64,000 nucleotides of DNA from UBA2821 sp902763335 (GCA_052066835.1 JBQHRJ010000001.1); one strand, 5' to 3'; shown: positions 41,762 to 51,057, numbered from the stretch's first letter. Notes: a model not told the origin generated them from the letters alone. Numbers and translations: made by a program.

Positions 41762-42843
41762 GTAATCTTTATGTTTTTAGATAAACCGGTTACATCACTA
41801 TAAAATACCTTCTTTTCTGTGGAAGTCATTTCACGGATATAATAGGCATCGCTTATACATGGTATAAGTTTTATGCTCACTTTGTTTTTGCGGCTTATAT
41901 TGAGTTTTATAACGGCTGTCTTACTCTGTGGGGCTGTATGCAGGAAATTGCCTGTGCCATACAAAATAGGGCATCCTTTGTAATATTCTATCCCCTCAAA
42001 AGAATTGCTGCATCCGGTTATCATATCGGCACCGGATTTTATAAATGATTTTGCTGCCGATTTAGATTCCTTTGATGGTGCAGCACCGGAAGTGTTCCAG
42101 TTTACATTGACAATAAGGAAGTCACAATTATTTTTGGCATCATATATCTTGTCGCATATCCTGTCGATATCGGATTCACCGTATATACCCATCTGTTCAC
42201 GAACGTGTCCGTTGGAATTTATGGCAAATCCGTCGTATGTATCATTTGTATCTGTTATGGTTACTGACATAAGTCCTATGGATTTGTTATTGTATGTGTA
42301 GACGGCAGGTGCCGCTGCATTTATCTGGTTTGTTCCGGCTCCGGCAGCTTTAATGTTGTGATTTTTTAACATGTAGATTGAATTTATTGCATTTTCAGCT
42401 CCGAACTGCCTGAAATAATTATTTGACAAAGATACCATGTTAAATCCCATGTCATTTAATATGCTGAGTGCAGTAGAAGAAACATGGTATTCTCCGGCGG
42501 TGTTGTCTACACTTGAAAAAGTCTGGTTCATTATAGCTATATCTGATGATGATATTTTCTTTTGAAGGTCATCGGATATGACACCTGATAAACCGCTTGA
42601 GTTGTAAGTTGTCTGTAATTTGCTGCTAAGAAGCACGTTACCGGCTATTGCAACCGATACGTCACCGGATTTGTTGGTGATGATATTTTCTTCTGTTGAG
42701 AAATTTTTGGAATCATGTTTGGGTTTAATAAAATTGACTTTCACAACTTTTAAAACCAATATTATGAGTACTATGGCTAAAAGGGAAGCAATAATCTTTA
42801 TATAGTCATTCTGTTCTAAATATTTCAAAATGTGAATCCTCAC
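41734..42843 (-). CDS. CapA/PgsA-like protein with altered metal-site residues
   Basis: The protein has one membrane helix (~17-33) and a ~300-residue CapA (PGA_cap, metallophosphatase-like) domain outside the membrane. Overall order is preserved (AGNVLLSS, MNQTF, LSNNYFRQFG, VNVNWNTSG, GCSNSFEGIE, ILYGTGNFLH), but the canonical residues GD, NLE, NNH..D, HWG and GH.PH are replaced by N69, Q107, Y143/Q146, N248/N250 and C278-N280. So metal-dependent catalysis is unlikely and the protein may be a binding or structural homologue. It sits opposite the TraX gene and near the inactive-looking GH13 gene. Confidence 0.82.
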   Translation of the reverse strand: MRIHILKYLEQNDYIKIIASLLAIVLIILVLKVVKVNFIKPKHDSKNFSTEENIITNKSGDVSVAIAGNVLLSSKLQTTYNSSGLSGVISDDLQKKISSSDIAIMNQTFSSVDNTAGEYHVSSTALSILNDMGFNMVSLSNNYFRQFGAENAINSIYMLKNHNIKAAGAGTNQINAAAPAVYTYNNKSIGLMSVTITDTNDTYDGFAINSNGHVREQMGIYGESDIDRICDKIYDAKNNCDFLIVNVNWNTSGAAPSKESKSAAKSFIKSGADMITGCSNSFEGIEYYKGCPILYGTGNFLHTAPQSKTAVIKLNISRKNKVSIKLIPCISDAYYIREMTSTEKKVFYSDVTGLSKNIKITKKGEVQPS

Positions 42844-42876
42844 TTTCGTTTTGATGAAGGCTAAGGCTGTGAAGTT

Positions 42877-43006
42877 ATCTGCTTAGTGGGGCAAAAGTGG
42901 TGCTACGCACCAGCCGGACACAATATGTACTATTGCAAGCTAGCTTGCAAATACACATATTTGTGCCGGCTAGTCCCCGCAGGGGCTTTTGTCCCGCTAA
43001 GCAGAT
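42877..43006 (+). repeat. Four-way-junction structured repeat, copy 3
   Basis: Arms of 21 bases (42877-42897 and 42986-43006) pair with two T-G/G-T wobbles and no mismatch. Hairpin B is GGTGC-TAC-GCACC (42899-42911); hairpin C base pairs AGCCGG with CCGGCT; hairpin D is CCCC-GCA-GGGG. Further out GATGAAG (42853-42859) pairs with CTTCATC (43020-43026). The 344-bp gap 42844-43187 between divergent genes holds only this element and a probable pdxY promoter. Confidence 0.9.
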
Positions 43007-43117
43007 GATAGCCCATAAGCTTCATCGTTTATAAAATTCATAATCTATAGTATAAATTGTTTTTGCTAATTATACAAGTGAAAAAAGTGGCATGGTCAAA
43101 AAAAGACAAAATGGTAT

Positions 43118-43146
43118 TTTACACACTACCAGATCTGATTTATATT
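43118..43146 (+). promoter_or_regulatory. Possible promoter of pdxY
   Basis: TTTACA (43118-43123) and TATATT (43141-43146) are 17 bp apart, 42 bp ahead of pdxY. Confidence 0.4.
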
Positions 43147-43187
43147 ATGATTTTAAGAAAATTTAAAGAAATGAGAGGAACAGATGT

Positions 43188-44015
43188 ATGTCTCATAACA
43201 ATCAGAAAAAAATAGCAGTTATAAACGATATATCCGGTTTCGGGAGATGTTCGATAGCAGTATCCCTTCCGATAATATCAGCAATGAAAATACAATGTTG
43301 TATGCTGCCGACATCAATTTTTTCAAATCACAGTGGATTTGAGAGCTTCTTTTTTGATGATTACACAGACAGGATGCAGGAATACATTGATAATTGGAAG
43401 AAACTTGATTTGAGATTCAAGGGCATTGCTACCGGATTTCTGGGTTCCAGAAAACAGATAGAGATTGTATCAGGATTTTTAAATGACTTTGGAGGAGATG
43501 ATACAATAGTAATTATCGATCCGGTTATGGGCGATTATGGGAAACCTTATTCAACATATACGGAGGATATGTGCCGCGATATGATAAAACTTGTGGAATA
43601 TGCGGATATTATCACACCTAATCTCACGGAAGCCTGTATACTTACAGAGAAACCTTACAGAGAGGACATGACGGAGAAGGAACTTGAGGAGATAGTGAAA
43701 AAACTGTCGGATAAAGGACCTGACAAGATTGTCATAACAGGACTTCAGCAGGGAGATATGGTTGCTAATCTTGTATATGAATCAGGAAAAGGTGTATCCT
43801 GGGTCAGAAATAAAAAAGTGGGAAAAGAACGTTCCGGAACAGGAGACATATTTGCATCGATTATTGCAGCTGATGCTGTAAACGGAGAAGATTTTGAACA
43901 GTCTGTAAGAAAGGCTTCAGAATTTATCATAAAATGTATTGCAAAGTCAATAGAGATGGATATCCCTGATACTGACGGTGTATGCTTTGAAGAATTTCTT
44001 ACGACACTTTCATAG
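43188..44015 (+). CDS. pdxY: Pyridoxamine/pyridoxal kinase
   Basis: The 275-residue ribokinase-fold enzyme phosphorylates pyridoxal or pyridoxamine in vitamin B6 salvage. It has the N-terminal NDISGFGRCSI, substrate-site SNHSGFES, VIIDPVMGDYGKPY, and the anion-hole catalytic loop RSGTGDIFAS with aspartate as base. Start ATG 43188 follows GAGAGGAA. It is upstream of the radical SAM gene by 44 bp in the same orientation. Cofactor PLP is used by alanine racemase (28384). Confidence 0.92.
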   Translation: MSHNNQKKIAVINDISGFGRCSIAVSLPIISAMKIQCCMLPTSIFSNHSGFESFFFDDYTDRMQEYIDNWKKLDLRFKGIATGFLGSRKQIEIVSGFLNDFGGDDTIVIIDPVMGDYGKPYSTYTEDMCRDMIKLVEYADIITPNLTEACILTEKPYREDMTEKELEEIVKKLSDKGPDKIVITGLQQGDMVANLVYESGKGVSWVRNKKVGKERSGTGDIFASIIAADAVNGEDFEQSVRKASEFIIKCIAKSIEMDIPDTDGVCFEEFLTTLS

Positions 44016-44059
44016 AAAATATAATTAAGGCATAAAAATGCCTTGGATTGGAGAAAAAA

Positions 44060-44674
44060 ATGGAAAAAGCTATGACTATATTATACAAAGTTCATGACAA
44101 TTTGTATGTTAATCTTACTAATAAATGTCCATGTTCCTGTACATTTTGTCTGCGTCAGACAAGGGACAAAATGGATGATTCACATGTACTTTGGCTTGAA
44201 CATGAGCCGGATTTCGAGGAAATAAAGGCTGAATTTGCAAAGTTTAATTTAGACGAATATAAAGAAATTGTATTTTGTGGGTTTGGAGAACCTACCGAAA
44301 GATTAGATATGCTTATTCAAGTTGCAGAATGGTTGAAAAAGCATTATAATAAGAAAATCAGGGTAAATACTAATGGTTTATCTGACCTTATTAATGGCAG
44401 AGATACAGCACCGGAATTTGAGGGCAAGGTGGATGTTGTTTCTATCAGTCTTAATACACCTAACAGGGAGAAGTATTATGAGCTTACAAGAAACAAATTT
44501 GGGATTGAATCATTTGATGCATTATTAAAATTTGCAGAGAATGTGAAACACCATGTTAGTGAGGTGGTGCTGACTACCGTTGACACGACTCTGACAAAGG
44601 AGGAAGAAGAGCAGTGCAGGCATATCTGTGAATCACTGGGCGTTACATACAGAATACGTCCGTGGGAAGACTGA
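44060..44674 (+). CDS. TatD-linked radical SAM protein
   Basis: The ~204-residue radical SAM enzyme binds a 4Fe-4S cluster with CPCSCTFC (C-x3-C-x2-C). Other features are VFCGFGEPTERLD, VNTNGLSDL and VSISLNTPN. The sequence matches the TIGR04038-type TatD-linked radical SAM family, which is often encoded beside a TatD-type nuclease; no TatD gene is present here, and maf follows instead. ATG 44060 is preferred (GGAG 7 bases upstream) over TTG 44048. Its reaction is unknown. Confidence 0.88.
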   Translation: MEKAMTILYKVHDNLYVNLTNKCPCSCTFCLRQTRDKMDDSHVLWLEHEPDFEEIKAEFAKFNLDEYKEIVFCGFGEPTERLDMLIQVAEWLKKHYNKKIRVNTNGLSDLINGRDTAPEFEGKVDVVSISLNTPNREKYYELTRNKFGIESFDALLKFAENVKHHVSEVVLTTVDTTLTKEEEEQCRHICESLGVTYRIRPWED

Positions 44675-44709
44675 TATGAGCGCAGAGCCATGAAGTATGG
44701 AAGGAAAGG

Positions 44710-45294
44710 ATGTATATGAAACTTAATGGAAAAGTTATTCTTGCATCAGGTTCGCCAAGAAGAAAACAGTTGTTGGAGCAGATTGGAATTGAATTTGAAT
44801 GTGTTCCGAGTGATGTTGAAGAAAACATTACAACTGACGTTTCAACAGATCTGGTTAAAATTCTGTGTAAGAAGAAAGCAGTGGATGTAGCAAATAAGTG
44901 TAAGGGGCAATATGGTTTGGTTATAGGAGCTGATACTGTAGTATCTTATAAGGGTAAGACTCTTGGAAAGCCTAAGAGCAAAGAGGAGGCAATAGAAATG
45001 CTGACTATGCTTCAGGGCAACAAGCATCAGGTGGTTACAGGTGTAGCACTTGTATTTCCTGAGAGAAAGGTAACGCTTGTAAGAAGTACTCATGTATTCA
45101 TGTATCCGATGACTCATGAACAGATAGTAAGCTATGTGGAAACAGGAGAGCCTATGGATAAGGCTGGAGCTTACGCTATTCAGGGAAAAGGTGCAGCTTT
45201 TGTAGAGAAGATTGACGGTGATTACAACAATGTTGTTGGTCTTCCGGTATCAGCAATACTCAAACTATTGCACGACATGGGAATAGATGTTTAA
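44710..45294 (+). CDS. maf: Maf-like nucleotide pyrophosphatase
   Basis: The 194-residue protein starts with the Maf pattern VILASGSPRRKQLLEQIG and contains VIGADTVVSYKGKTLGKP, YVETGEPMDKAGAYAIQGKGA, and NNVVGLPVSA. Maf hydrolyses nucleoside triphosphates to monophosphates, including altered or canonical dTTP/UTP, and is linked to septum formation in Bacillus. ATG 44710 follows AAGGAAAGG (44716 is a possible alternative). The gene is followed by a terminator. Confidence 0.95.
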   Translation: MYMKLNGKVILASGSPRRKQLLEQIGIEFECVPSDVEENITTDVSTDLVKILCKKKAVDVANKCKGQYGLVIGADTVVSYKGKTLGKPKSKEEAIEMLTMLQGNKHQVVTGVALVFPERKVTLVRSTHVFMYPMTHEQIVSYVETGEPMDKAGAYAIQGKGAAFVEKIDGDYNNVVGLPVSAILKLLHDMGIDV

Positions 45295-45331
45295 AAAAAC
45301 AGTACCGATTATTTGTCGGTACTGTTTTTTT
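45295..45331. terminator. Bidirectional terminator between maf and the GtrA-YfhO gene
   Basis: AACAGTACCGA pairs with TCGGTACTGTT; the stem is flanked by an A-run and a seven-T run. Confidence 0.92.
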
Positions 45332-45343
45332 GTGCTGCTGATT

Positions 45344-48301
45344 CTATTCAGAATCAGCAGCAGTGGTTTTTGACTGTTCGCGTTTCTTTTTCTGATAATC
45401 TAAGATTACTAATGAAATAAAAGCTATAACACTTAATATGCTCAAAACAATTCCAAGTGTAAGTCCTACAGGACGGTATTTAAATTCTATCGTATGAGTT
45501 CCTTCAGGCAGATAAACAGACAGCAATGCATCTTCAAATGAATTTGTCTCTGCTTTTTCTCCGTCAACATAGACACTCCATCCGTCATCATATGGAATAG
45601 ATGTATATAACAGTCCGTCATAATCGGCTGTTATAGAGCCTTTAACGTAGGTATCCTTAAACTGTTCAAGATTAAGTCTCTGTGTGCTTAATTCATCATA
45701 TACGGAAACAAATGTGTCAAAATCAAAGGCGTATGCGTATAACTGGAGTGATTTTACGTCATCATCATTTGGATTGACATATACCGTTTCACCCGGATGA
45801 ATTGTTCCGAGGTCAAGAGTATGTGGATGAGACATATCACTGTATGTTTTGTTATAAGTAGCGTTACCTTCGCTGTCCTGAATTTCCACATCGACTTTAT
45901 CAAGAGATGTTGTTACATATACATAAAGGTGTGTATCTTTATCAACGGATATTTCAGCATTATTTCCGTCGCTGTTTACATCAAGTCTTGTAAAAAGATT
46001 GTATCCGTCATCACCGATAACGTTTGCGGCAAAACTGTTCTGTACAGCAAATGGATCGGAATTATCAAAATCCCAGTTATCTTCAAAATCTTCATCAAGC
46101 ATAAATCCTAATGGAAGAGTATATGTGTTTTCATACAGATAAACATTACCGGATGCATTTTTAAGTCTTACTAAATCAGTATCATCCTGATACGTTTCGC
46201 CAAGTACATATTTGATAGAAAAAAGTGATTCCGTAAGTGGAGTATGTCCATAGTATGCATAAGCATTTGTGGATTCTTCCATACCAATCTGACCGTAATA
46301 TGTTGAAAGACCGGCTTTGGCTGTAGAAGAAAATGTTGATGCACCGCGGTAATTATTCCAGCCGGCATCGTTTTTGGTATGACGTTCATATTTTTCGACA
46401 CGGTAGAATCCGTCGTCATCATCTGAAACCTCATTTAGTACATTTGTTATATTCTTATTGTCATCCATGTAATAAGTTCTGCTTGTTGTGCTTAAACCAG
46501 TTGTGTTTAAGTTCACATATGTCTCTGAAATCGTTATTATAAATATGAAGAATACTATAACTCCACGTCTGTAATCAGGACTTCTGTATAACATAAATGC
46601 TATAAGATAAAGCAGAAGAAATCCGATGCTGTAATATATTATCTTAAAATCATATGAATCACTTACATAAAGCTTTTCGATAACCAGTATCAGTGCTATG
46701 GCACCTGCAAATGTACCGAATACCTGTTTAGATGAAAATGATTTAATATGAATAAATGCCTCATAGCTCATTGCAAGCACAAGGAAAATGTATATAAACG
46801 ACTGTCTGCACGGAAGTGAGTTAGGAAAATGGAATCCGTGCCATATATAGTTAGGTATATTAGTGTTAAAACTAAAAAGCATAAATGCAAGGAGAGCAGC
46901 CTTAGCTATCTTTTCCCGTGCATCTATCTTGCTGCACATAAAATACAGAGGTATCAGTATAAATACGGCTACCGTACAGTAAAGGTTAGGGTCATGTGCT
47001 GAGAATATTGAAGCTTCAACATCTATCAGCGAACGTGACAGCATATCAAATACTGAAAAATAATTCTGTAACAACTTAGGAAAATCAAATTCTCCTGAGG
47101 CGGTTGATTTAAGTGCAAAGTATGCAGGCAGGAAAACTGCGGCTGCAAAACCACCGGCAAGAAGAGAGTAGATTCCGAAGTTGAGGAATTTGCTTATATA
47201 GTATTTAACATTCTTTTTGCTCTTATCTGAATATATGAGTGCAAAATAGTAAAGTACACAGAATATACAGATCATAATAGCTATATAATAGTTTGATACT
47301 ATTGCAAGACCGAGAGATACACAGTATAAGAAACATTTATTTTCTTTTACAAGTCTTTCAAGTCCGAGAAGTATAAAAGGCAGAAGTATCAAACAGTCAA
47401 GCCACATTACATTCCAGCTGAAAGCAGCGAAATATGATGAAAGTGCATAAAATATTGCAAAAGCTGCAACTGAAATATTTTTTGTTTTAAAACGGTTACG
47501 GATATAATATGCAAAACCAAAACTGCAAAGTCCGGCTTTTAATATAATGTATCCGTTCATTACTTCAACAATATATTTTTCAGGGAAGATTGCAATAAAC
47601 CAGTTTACCGGGCTGGCAAGGTAATAAGCATAGAGTGCCGAAAAATTAACACCCATACCTATATTCCATGAATATGTCAGACTTCCGCCGTTTTTTAATT
47701 TGTTAAAAAATTCCTTGTGGAATGGTGCGTACTGGTGATAACAGTCACTTCTTAAGTACATTTCTTCACCGAATGGGAAAATATCTCTTAAATAGTAGAT
47801 AACAAGTAATATTGCAACCGGAATAAGGAATGCAAGTATGTATACTATGTTATTTTTAAGCTTTGTTATAAAAGATTCTTTTTCATTTTTGTCATTCTGA
47901 TTAAAGATGAAAAATTTGCTGAGTACATAATTTATAATGACTACGAATACACATGAAATAATCTTTGCAACAAGGTCATTCATTCCGAGAAGTATTACGC
48001 ACAGGTAAATGAATACCAGACTGAATACCAGACTGAACAGTCTTGCACTGATGAATGCAGATATTTCATTTAATAGTGTTTTAAATGAGCGGTCTTTACT
48101 CTTAAAAACAAATATTTTGTTGGTAACATAGGCAAATAATACTGCGGCGGCCCATGAGATTATGTTTGATAATAAATAGTTTACGCCGAGAATTTTACAA
48201 AACAGGGCGTATACCAGAAAATCAACAACTGTTGTCAGTATACCAAAAATAAGGTAAGAGACCGTCTCCCTGTTAAATAGTTTGTCAATTAATTTATTCA
48301 C
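45344..48301 (-). CDS. GtrA-YfhO fusion membrane protein (putative glycan transfer)
   Basis: The 985-residue protein joins two families normally encoded apart. Residues ~1-140 are a GtrA/GtcA-type domain with four helices (YLIFGILTTVVDFLVYAL, then NKIFVFKS). Residues ~150-970 form a YfhO-type GT-C-like membrane protein with many helices, an extracytoplasmic loop with SDCYHQYAPFHKEF and WNIGMG, and a large soluble C-terminal part ending VDGEKAETN and a last helix. In Listeria and Bacillus, CsbB, GtcA and YfhO glycosylate lipoteichoic acid. The overlapping upstream GT2 gene supplies the CsbB-like partner. Confidence 0.92.
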   Translation of the reverse strand: MNKLIDKLFNRETVSYLIFGILTTVVDFLVYALFCKILGVNYLLSNIISWAAAVLFAYVTNKIFVFKSKDRSFKTLLNEISAFISARLFSLVFSLVFIYLCVILLGMNDLVAKIISCVFVVIINYVLSKFFIFNQNDKNEKESFITKLKNNIVYILAFLIPVAILLVIYYLRDIFPFGEEMYLRSDCYHQYAPFHKEFFNKLKNGGSLTYSWNIGMGVNFSALYAYYLASPVNWFIAIFPEKYIVEVMNGYIILKAGLCSFGFAYYIRNRFKTKNISVAAFAIFYALSSYFAAFSWNVMWLDCLILLPFILLGLERLVKENKCFLYCVSLGLAIVSNYYIAIMICIFCVLYYFALIYSDKSKKNVKYYISKFLNFGIYSLLAGGFAAAVFLPAYFALKSTASGEFDFPKLLQNYFSVFDMLSRSLIDVEASIFSAHDPNLYCTVAVFILIPLYFMCSKIDAREKIAKAALLAFMLFSFNTNIPNYIWHGFHFPNSLPCRQSFIYIFLVLAMSYEAFIHIKSFSSKQVFGTFAGAIALILVIEKLYVSDSYDFKIIYYSIGFLLLYLIAFMLYRSPDYRRGVIVFFIFIITISETYVNLNTTGLSTTSRTYYMDDNKNITNVLNEVSDDDDGFYRVEKYERHTKNDAGWNNYRGASTFSSTAKAGLSTYYGQIGMEESTNAYAYYGHTPLTESLFSIKYVLGETYQDDTDLVRLKNASGNVYLYENTYTLPLGFMLDEDFEDNWDFDNSDPFAVQNSFAANVIGDDGYNLFTRLDVNSDGNNAEISVDKDTHLYVYVTTSLDKVDVEIQDSEGNATYNKTYSDMSHPHTLDLGTIHPGETVYVNPNDDDVKSLQLYAYAFDFDTFVSVYDELSTQRLNLEQFKDTYVKGSITADYDGLLYTSIPYDDGWSVYVDGEKAETNSFEDALLSVYLPEGTHTIEFKYRPVGLTLGIVLSILSVIAFISLVILDYQKKKREQSKTTAADSE

Positions 48302-49292
48302 GATTATCCTCCTGTTTCATCCTCCTGCTACTTTTTGTAAGAGGGATATTAGTTTCTTTTATTATAAAAATAGGTCTGTTTTTGGCTTCTATATAAATAT
48401 GTCCTATATACTCACCAAGAATACCGAGGGAAAATTCTATTATTCCACCAAGGAACAGTACTGCGGATAATGTTGTTACATATCCAGGTACGGCTATTCC
48501 CCATATAAGTGTCTGTATAAGAGTTACTATAATATATACAAAGGCACATGTGGAAATGAAAAATCCAAATGCGGTCACCATTCGCAGTGGAGCGATGGAA
48601 AAAGCGGTTATTCCGTCGATTGCATATTTAAACAGTCCCCAGAAACTCCATTTGCTCTGGCCTACAGGCCGTTCAATGTTATGATATGGAATCCATACCG
48701 TATCAAATCCTACCCAGGCAAATATTCCTTTTGAGAAACGCTGGTTTTCTGACAGTTCCATAATGGAGTCAACCATCTGCGAGGTCATTATCCTGAAGTC
48801 CACCGCGCCCTGAACGAGATTTACATCTGTAAGTCTGTTACTCAGTCTGTAAAACATACGTGAAAAGCTGCTTTTTATTTTGCTTTCACCTTTTCTGTCG
48901 GTACGCCTTGCAGCACAACAGTCATGACCTTTTTCAATTTCGGCAATCATATCTGGTATCATTGCTGGCGGATGCTGCAAATCTGCATCCATAACGATAA
49001 TATAATCACCGGTTGTGTATTTAAAGCCGGCATACATGGCTGCCTCTTTTCCAAAATTTCTTGAAAAGGAAATATAGCTTACCTGAGGCCATTTTTCAGC
49101 CAGACTCATTAGTATTTTTAATGTGCGGTCCCTGCTGCCGTCATCAACAAATATAAACTTAAAAGAATAGTTGCTGATTGTATCGAGAATTTTTTTACTT
49201 TCTGTAAAAAACATTTCAAGCATGTCTTCTTCGTTATAGCAGGGAACCACAATGTCTACGGTTTTCGTACTAATCAACTCCTTTGCTATCAT
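48294..49292 (-). CDS. GtrB/CsbB-like family 2 glycosyltransferase
   Basis: The 332-residue protein has an N-terminal GT2 domain: VDIVVPCYNEED, FVDDGSRDRT, SRNFGKEAAMYAG and the metal DxD in VMDADLQHPP. Two C-terminal helices (~230-310) anchor it in the membrane. It should transfer a sugar from a nucleotide donor to undecaprenyl phosphate. It overlaps the GtrA-YfhO gene by 8 bp, so both proteins are made together. The sugar and the glycosylated wall polymer are not known. Confidence 0.93.
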   Translation of the reverse strand: MIAKELISTKTVDIVVPCYNEEDMLEMFFTESKKILDTISNYSFKFIFVDDGSRDRTLKILMSLAEKWPQVSYISFSRNFGKEAAMYAGFKYTTGDYIIVMDADLQHPPAMIPDMIAEIEKGHDCCAARRTDRKGESKIKSSFSRMFYRLSNRLTDVNLVQGAVDFRIMTSQMVDSIMELSENQRFSKGIFAWVGFDTVWIPYHNIERPVGQSKWSFWGLFKYAIDGITAFSIAPLRMVTAFGFFISTCAFVYIIVTLIQTLIWGIAVPGYVTTLSAVLFLGGIIEFSLGILGEYIGHIYIEAKNRPIFIIKETNIPLTKSSRRMKQEDNRE

Positions 49293-49362
49293 ATATAATA
49301 AGACAACTCACATTATTTTACTATAATGCGGGTAAAGTGTAAAGTAAACATTTAAAACTTTA

Positions 49363-49452
49363 TTGACAAAAAAGATGAGATAATCTACAATTTTGAACAT
49401 GAATTTATTTATTTTGCATAAAAAATGCATAGCAAAAAATGCAAAGCATTTT
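49363..49452 (+). promoter_or_regulatory. Promoter with two palindromes ahead of the metal ABC transporter
   Basis: TTGACA (49363-49368) and TACAAT (49386-49391) are 17 bp apart. Downstream are two palindromes: TGCATAAAAAATGCA (49415-49429) and AAAATGCAAAGCATTTT (49436-49452). They are close to a tandem operator and would suit a Zur- or MntR-type metal regulator, but neither matches a published box closely enough to name. Confidence 0.5.
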
Positions 49453-49469
49453 AGAAAAGGGGTGCGAAT

Positions 49470-50195
49470 ATGCCAGATGACAGAAAGAAAATATTAGGGT
49501 GCGAGGATGTTTCACTTGGATATGACGGAAGGCCGGTGATGGAACACTTAAGCTTTGATGTGAGACAGGGGGATTACTTGTGCGTTATAGGTGAAAACGG
49601 TTCGGGAAAGAGTACACTTATAAAGACGCTGCTTGGACTTATAAAACCGGTAAAGGGAAAAGTAATACTGGATAAATCCATACAAAACGGCTATATAGGA
49701 TATCTGCCACAGCAGACTGATATTCAGAAAGACTTTCCGGCAACGGTTGAGGAAGTAGTTATGTCGGGTTTTTTAAACAGATGCGGATGGAGACCTTTTT
49801 ATAATAAGAGGGAAAAGCAGCTGGCGCAGAATAATATGAAAAAAATGAATATACTTGAATACAGAAAGAGATGTTACAAGGAGCTTTCGGGAGGGCAGCA
49901 GCAAAGAGTGCTTATAGCAAGGGCACTTTGTGCGGCAGGAGGACTTCTGATTCTTGACGAACCTGTTACGGGACTTGATCCTAATGCCACGATGGAGTTG
50001 TATGAAAGTCTTGAAAAGTTAAATAAGACTGATAAGATGACGATAATAATGGTATCACATGATATAAAAAATGTTGTTGAGCAGGCAAGTATGATTCTGC
50101 ATATAAATAATGATGAATATTTTTACGGAGACGTAAATCAGTATATATATTCGGAATTTGGAGAAAGTTTCAAACTGGGCAGAGAAAAAAACTAA
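49470..50195 (+). CDS. znuC: Metal ABC transporter ATP-binding protein (Znu/Mnt type)
   Basis: The 241-residue cytoplasmic ATPase has Walker A GENGSGKST, signature LSGGQQQR, Walker B LLILDEP and the H-loop VSHD. Sequence and order match ZnuC/MntB-type ATPases of zinc or manganese uptake systems. ATG 49470 follows AAAAGGGGTG. The permease gene is 31 bp downstream. No solute-binding lipoprotein lies in the operon, which is unusual, so it must be elsewhere. Confidence 0.9.
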   Translation: MPDDRKKILGCEDVSLGYDGRPVMEHLSFDVRQGDYLCVIGENGSGKSTLIKTLLGLIKPVKGKVILDKSIQNGYIGYLPQQTDIQKDFPATVEEVVMSGFLNRCGWRPFYNKREKQLAQNNMKKMNILEYRKRCYKELSGGQQQRVLIARALCAAGGLLILDEPVTGLDPNATMELYESLEKLNKTDKMTIIMVSHDIKNVVEQASMILHINNDEYFYGDVNQYIYSEFGESFKLGREKN

Positions 50196-50226
50196 GAAAC
50201 TAATATAAGAAAGGTTATGTGTACAG

Positions 50227-51057
50227 ATGGAATTAATCAGTGTGATAAAAAATCTTTTTACCTATGATTTTATTGTAAAAGCCTTTGAAGTCGGAATAAT
50301 AGTTTCATTGTGTTCGGCACTTTTAGGCGTCAGTCTTGTGTTAAAAAGATATTCAATGATAGGGGACGGACTTTCGCATGTATCGTTCGGAGCTATATCG
50401 GTAGCTGTGGCATTTGGTTTTGCACCGCTTGCAGTGTCCATACCGGTAGTAATAATTGCTGCATTTGCGATACTGAGAATGAGAGAAAACGGAAGGATGC
50501 ACGGAGATGCAGCTATAGCTGCGGTGTCGGCATCATCATTAGCCATAGGTGTGACGGTGACCTCGCTTACAACCGGTATGACTACTGATGTCAGCACATA
50601 TATGTTCGGAAGCATACTTGCCATGACGGATGAGGATGTTATATTAAGTGTGGTGCTGTCAGTGTTTGTACTGTTACTTTTTATACTGTGCTACCACAAG
50701 ATATTTGCAGTAACTTTTGATGAAAGCTTTTCAAAGGCAACAGGGGTAAATGTGTCACTTTATAATACGCTTATTGCAGTACTCACAGCCGTAACCATAG
50801 TACTGGGAATGAGAATGATGGGAGCAATGCTGATATCAAGCCTTATCATATTCCCTTCGCTGTCATCAATGAGAATATTTAAAAGTTTTATGGGTGTAGT
50901 TATAAGCTCCGGTGTAATATCTGTTGTATGCTTCTGCATAGGAATGATTATATCATACTGCTATTCAACACCGGTTGGAGCAAGTATAGTAATAATTAAT
51001 TTGTGTGTATTTTTTATATGTTGTATAATACAAAGAATGAAAGGAATGAGAAGATGA
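50227..51057 (+). CDS. znuB: Metal ABC transporter permease (ZnuB type)
   Basis: The 276-residue protein has ~8 membrane helices with the ABC-3 pattern: SLVLKRYSMIGDGLSHVSFGAI near the N-terminus, a middle LSVVLSVFVLLLF, and AMLISSLIIFPSLSSMR near the C-terminus. It forms the membrane channel for divalent metal uptake with the ATPase encoded upstream. Its stop overlaps the DUF3783 gene by 4 bp (ATGA). Confidence 0.9.
   Translation: MELISVIKNLFTYDFIVKAFEVGIIVSLCSALLGVSLVLKRYSMIGDGLSHVSFGAISVAVAFGFAPLAVSIPVVIIAAFAILRMRENGRMHGDAAIAAVSASSLAIGVTVTSLTTGMTTDVSTYMFGSILAMTDEDVILSVVLSVFVLLLFILCYHKIFAVTFDESFSKATGVNVSLYNTLIAVLTAVTIVLGMRMMGAMLISSLIIFPSLSSMRIFKSFMGVVISSGVISVVCFCIGMIISYCYSTPVGASIVIINLCVFFICCIIQRMKGMRR

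Noticed and set aside
45334..45361. 12-bp hairpin GCTGCTGATTCT/AGAATCAGCAGC considered as a terminator of the GtrA-YfhO gene
   Set aside because: It has no T-run on the minus strand and overlaps the last codons; the adjacent 45295-45331 hairpin has the needed T-run.
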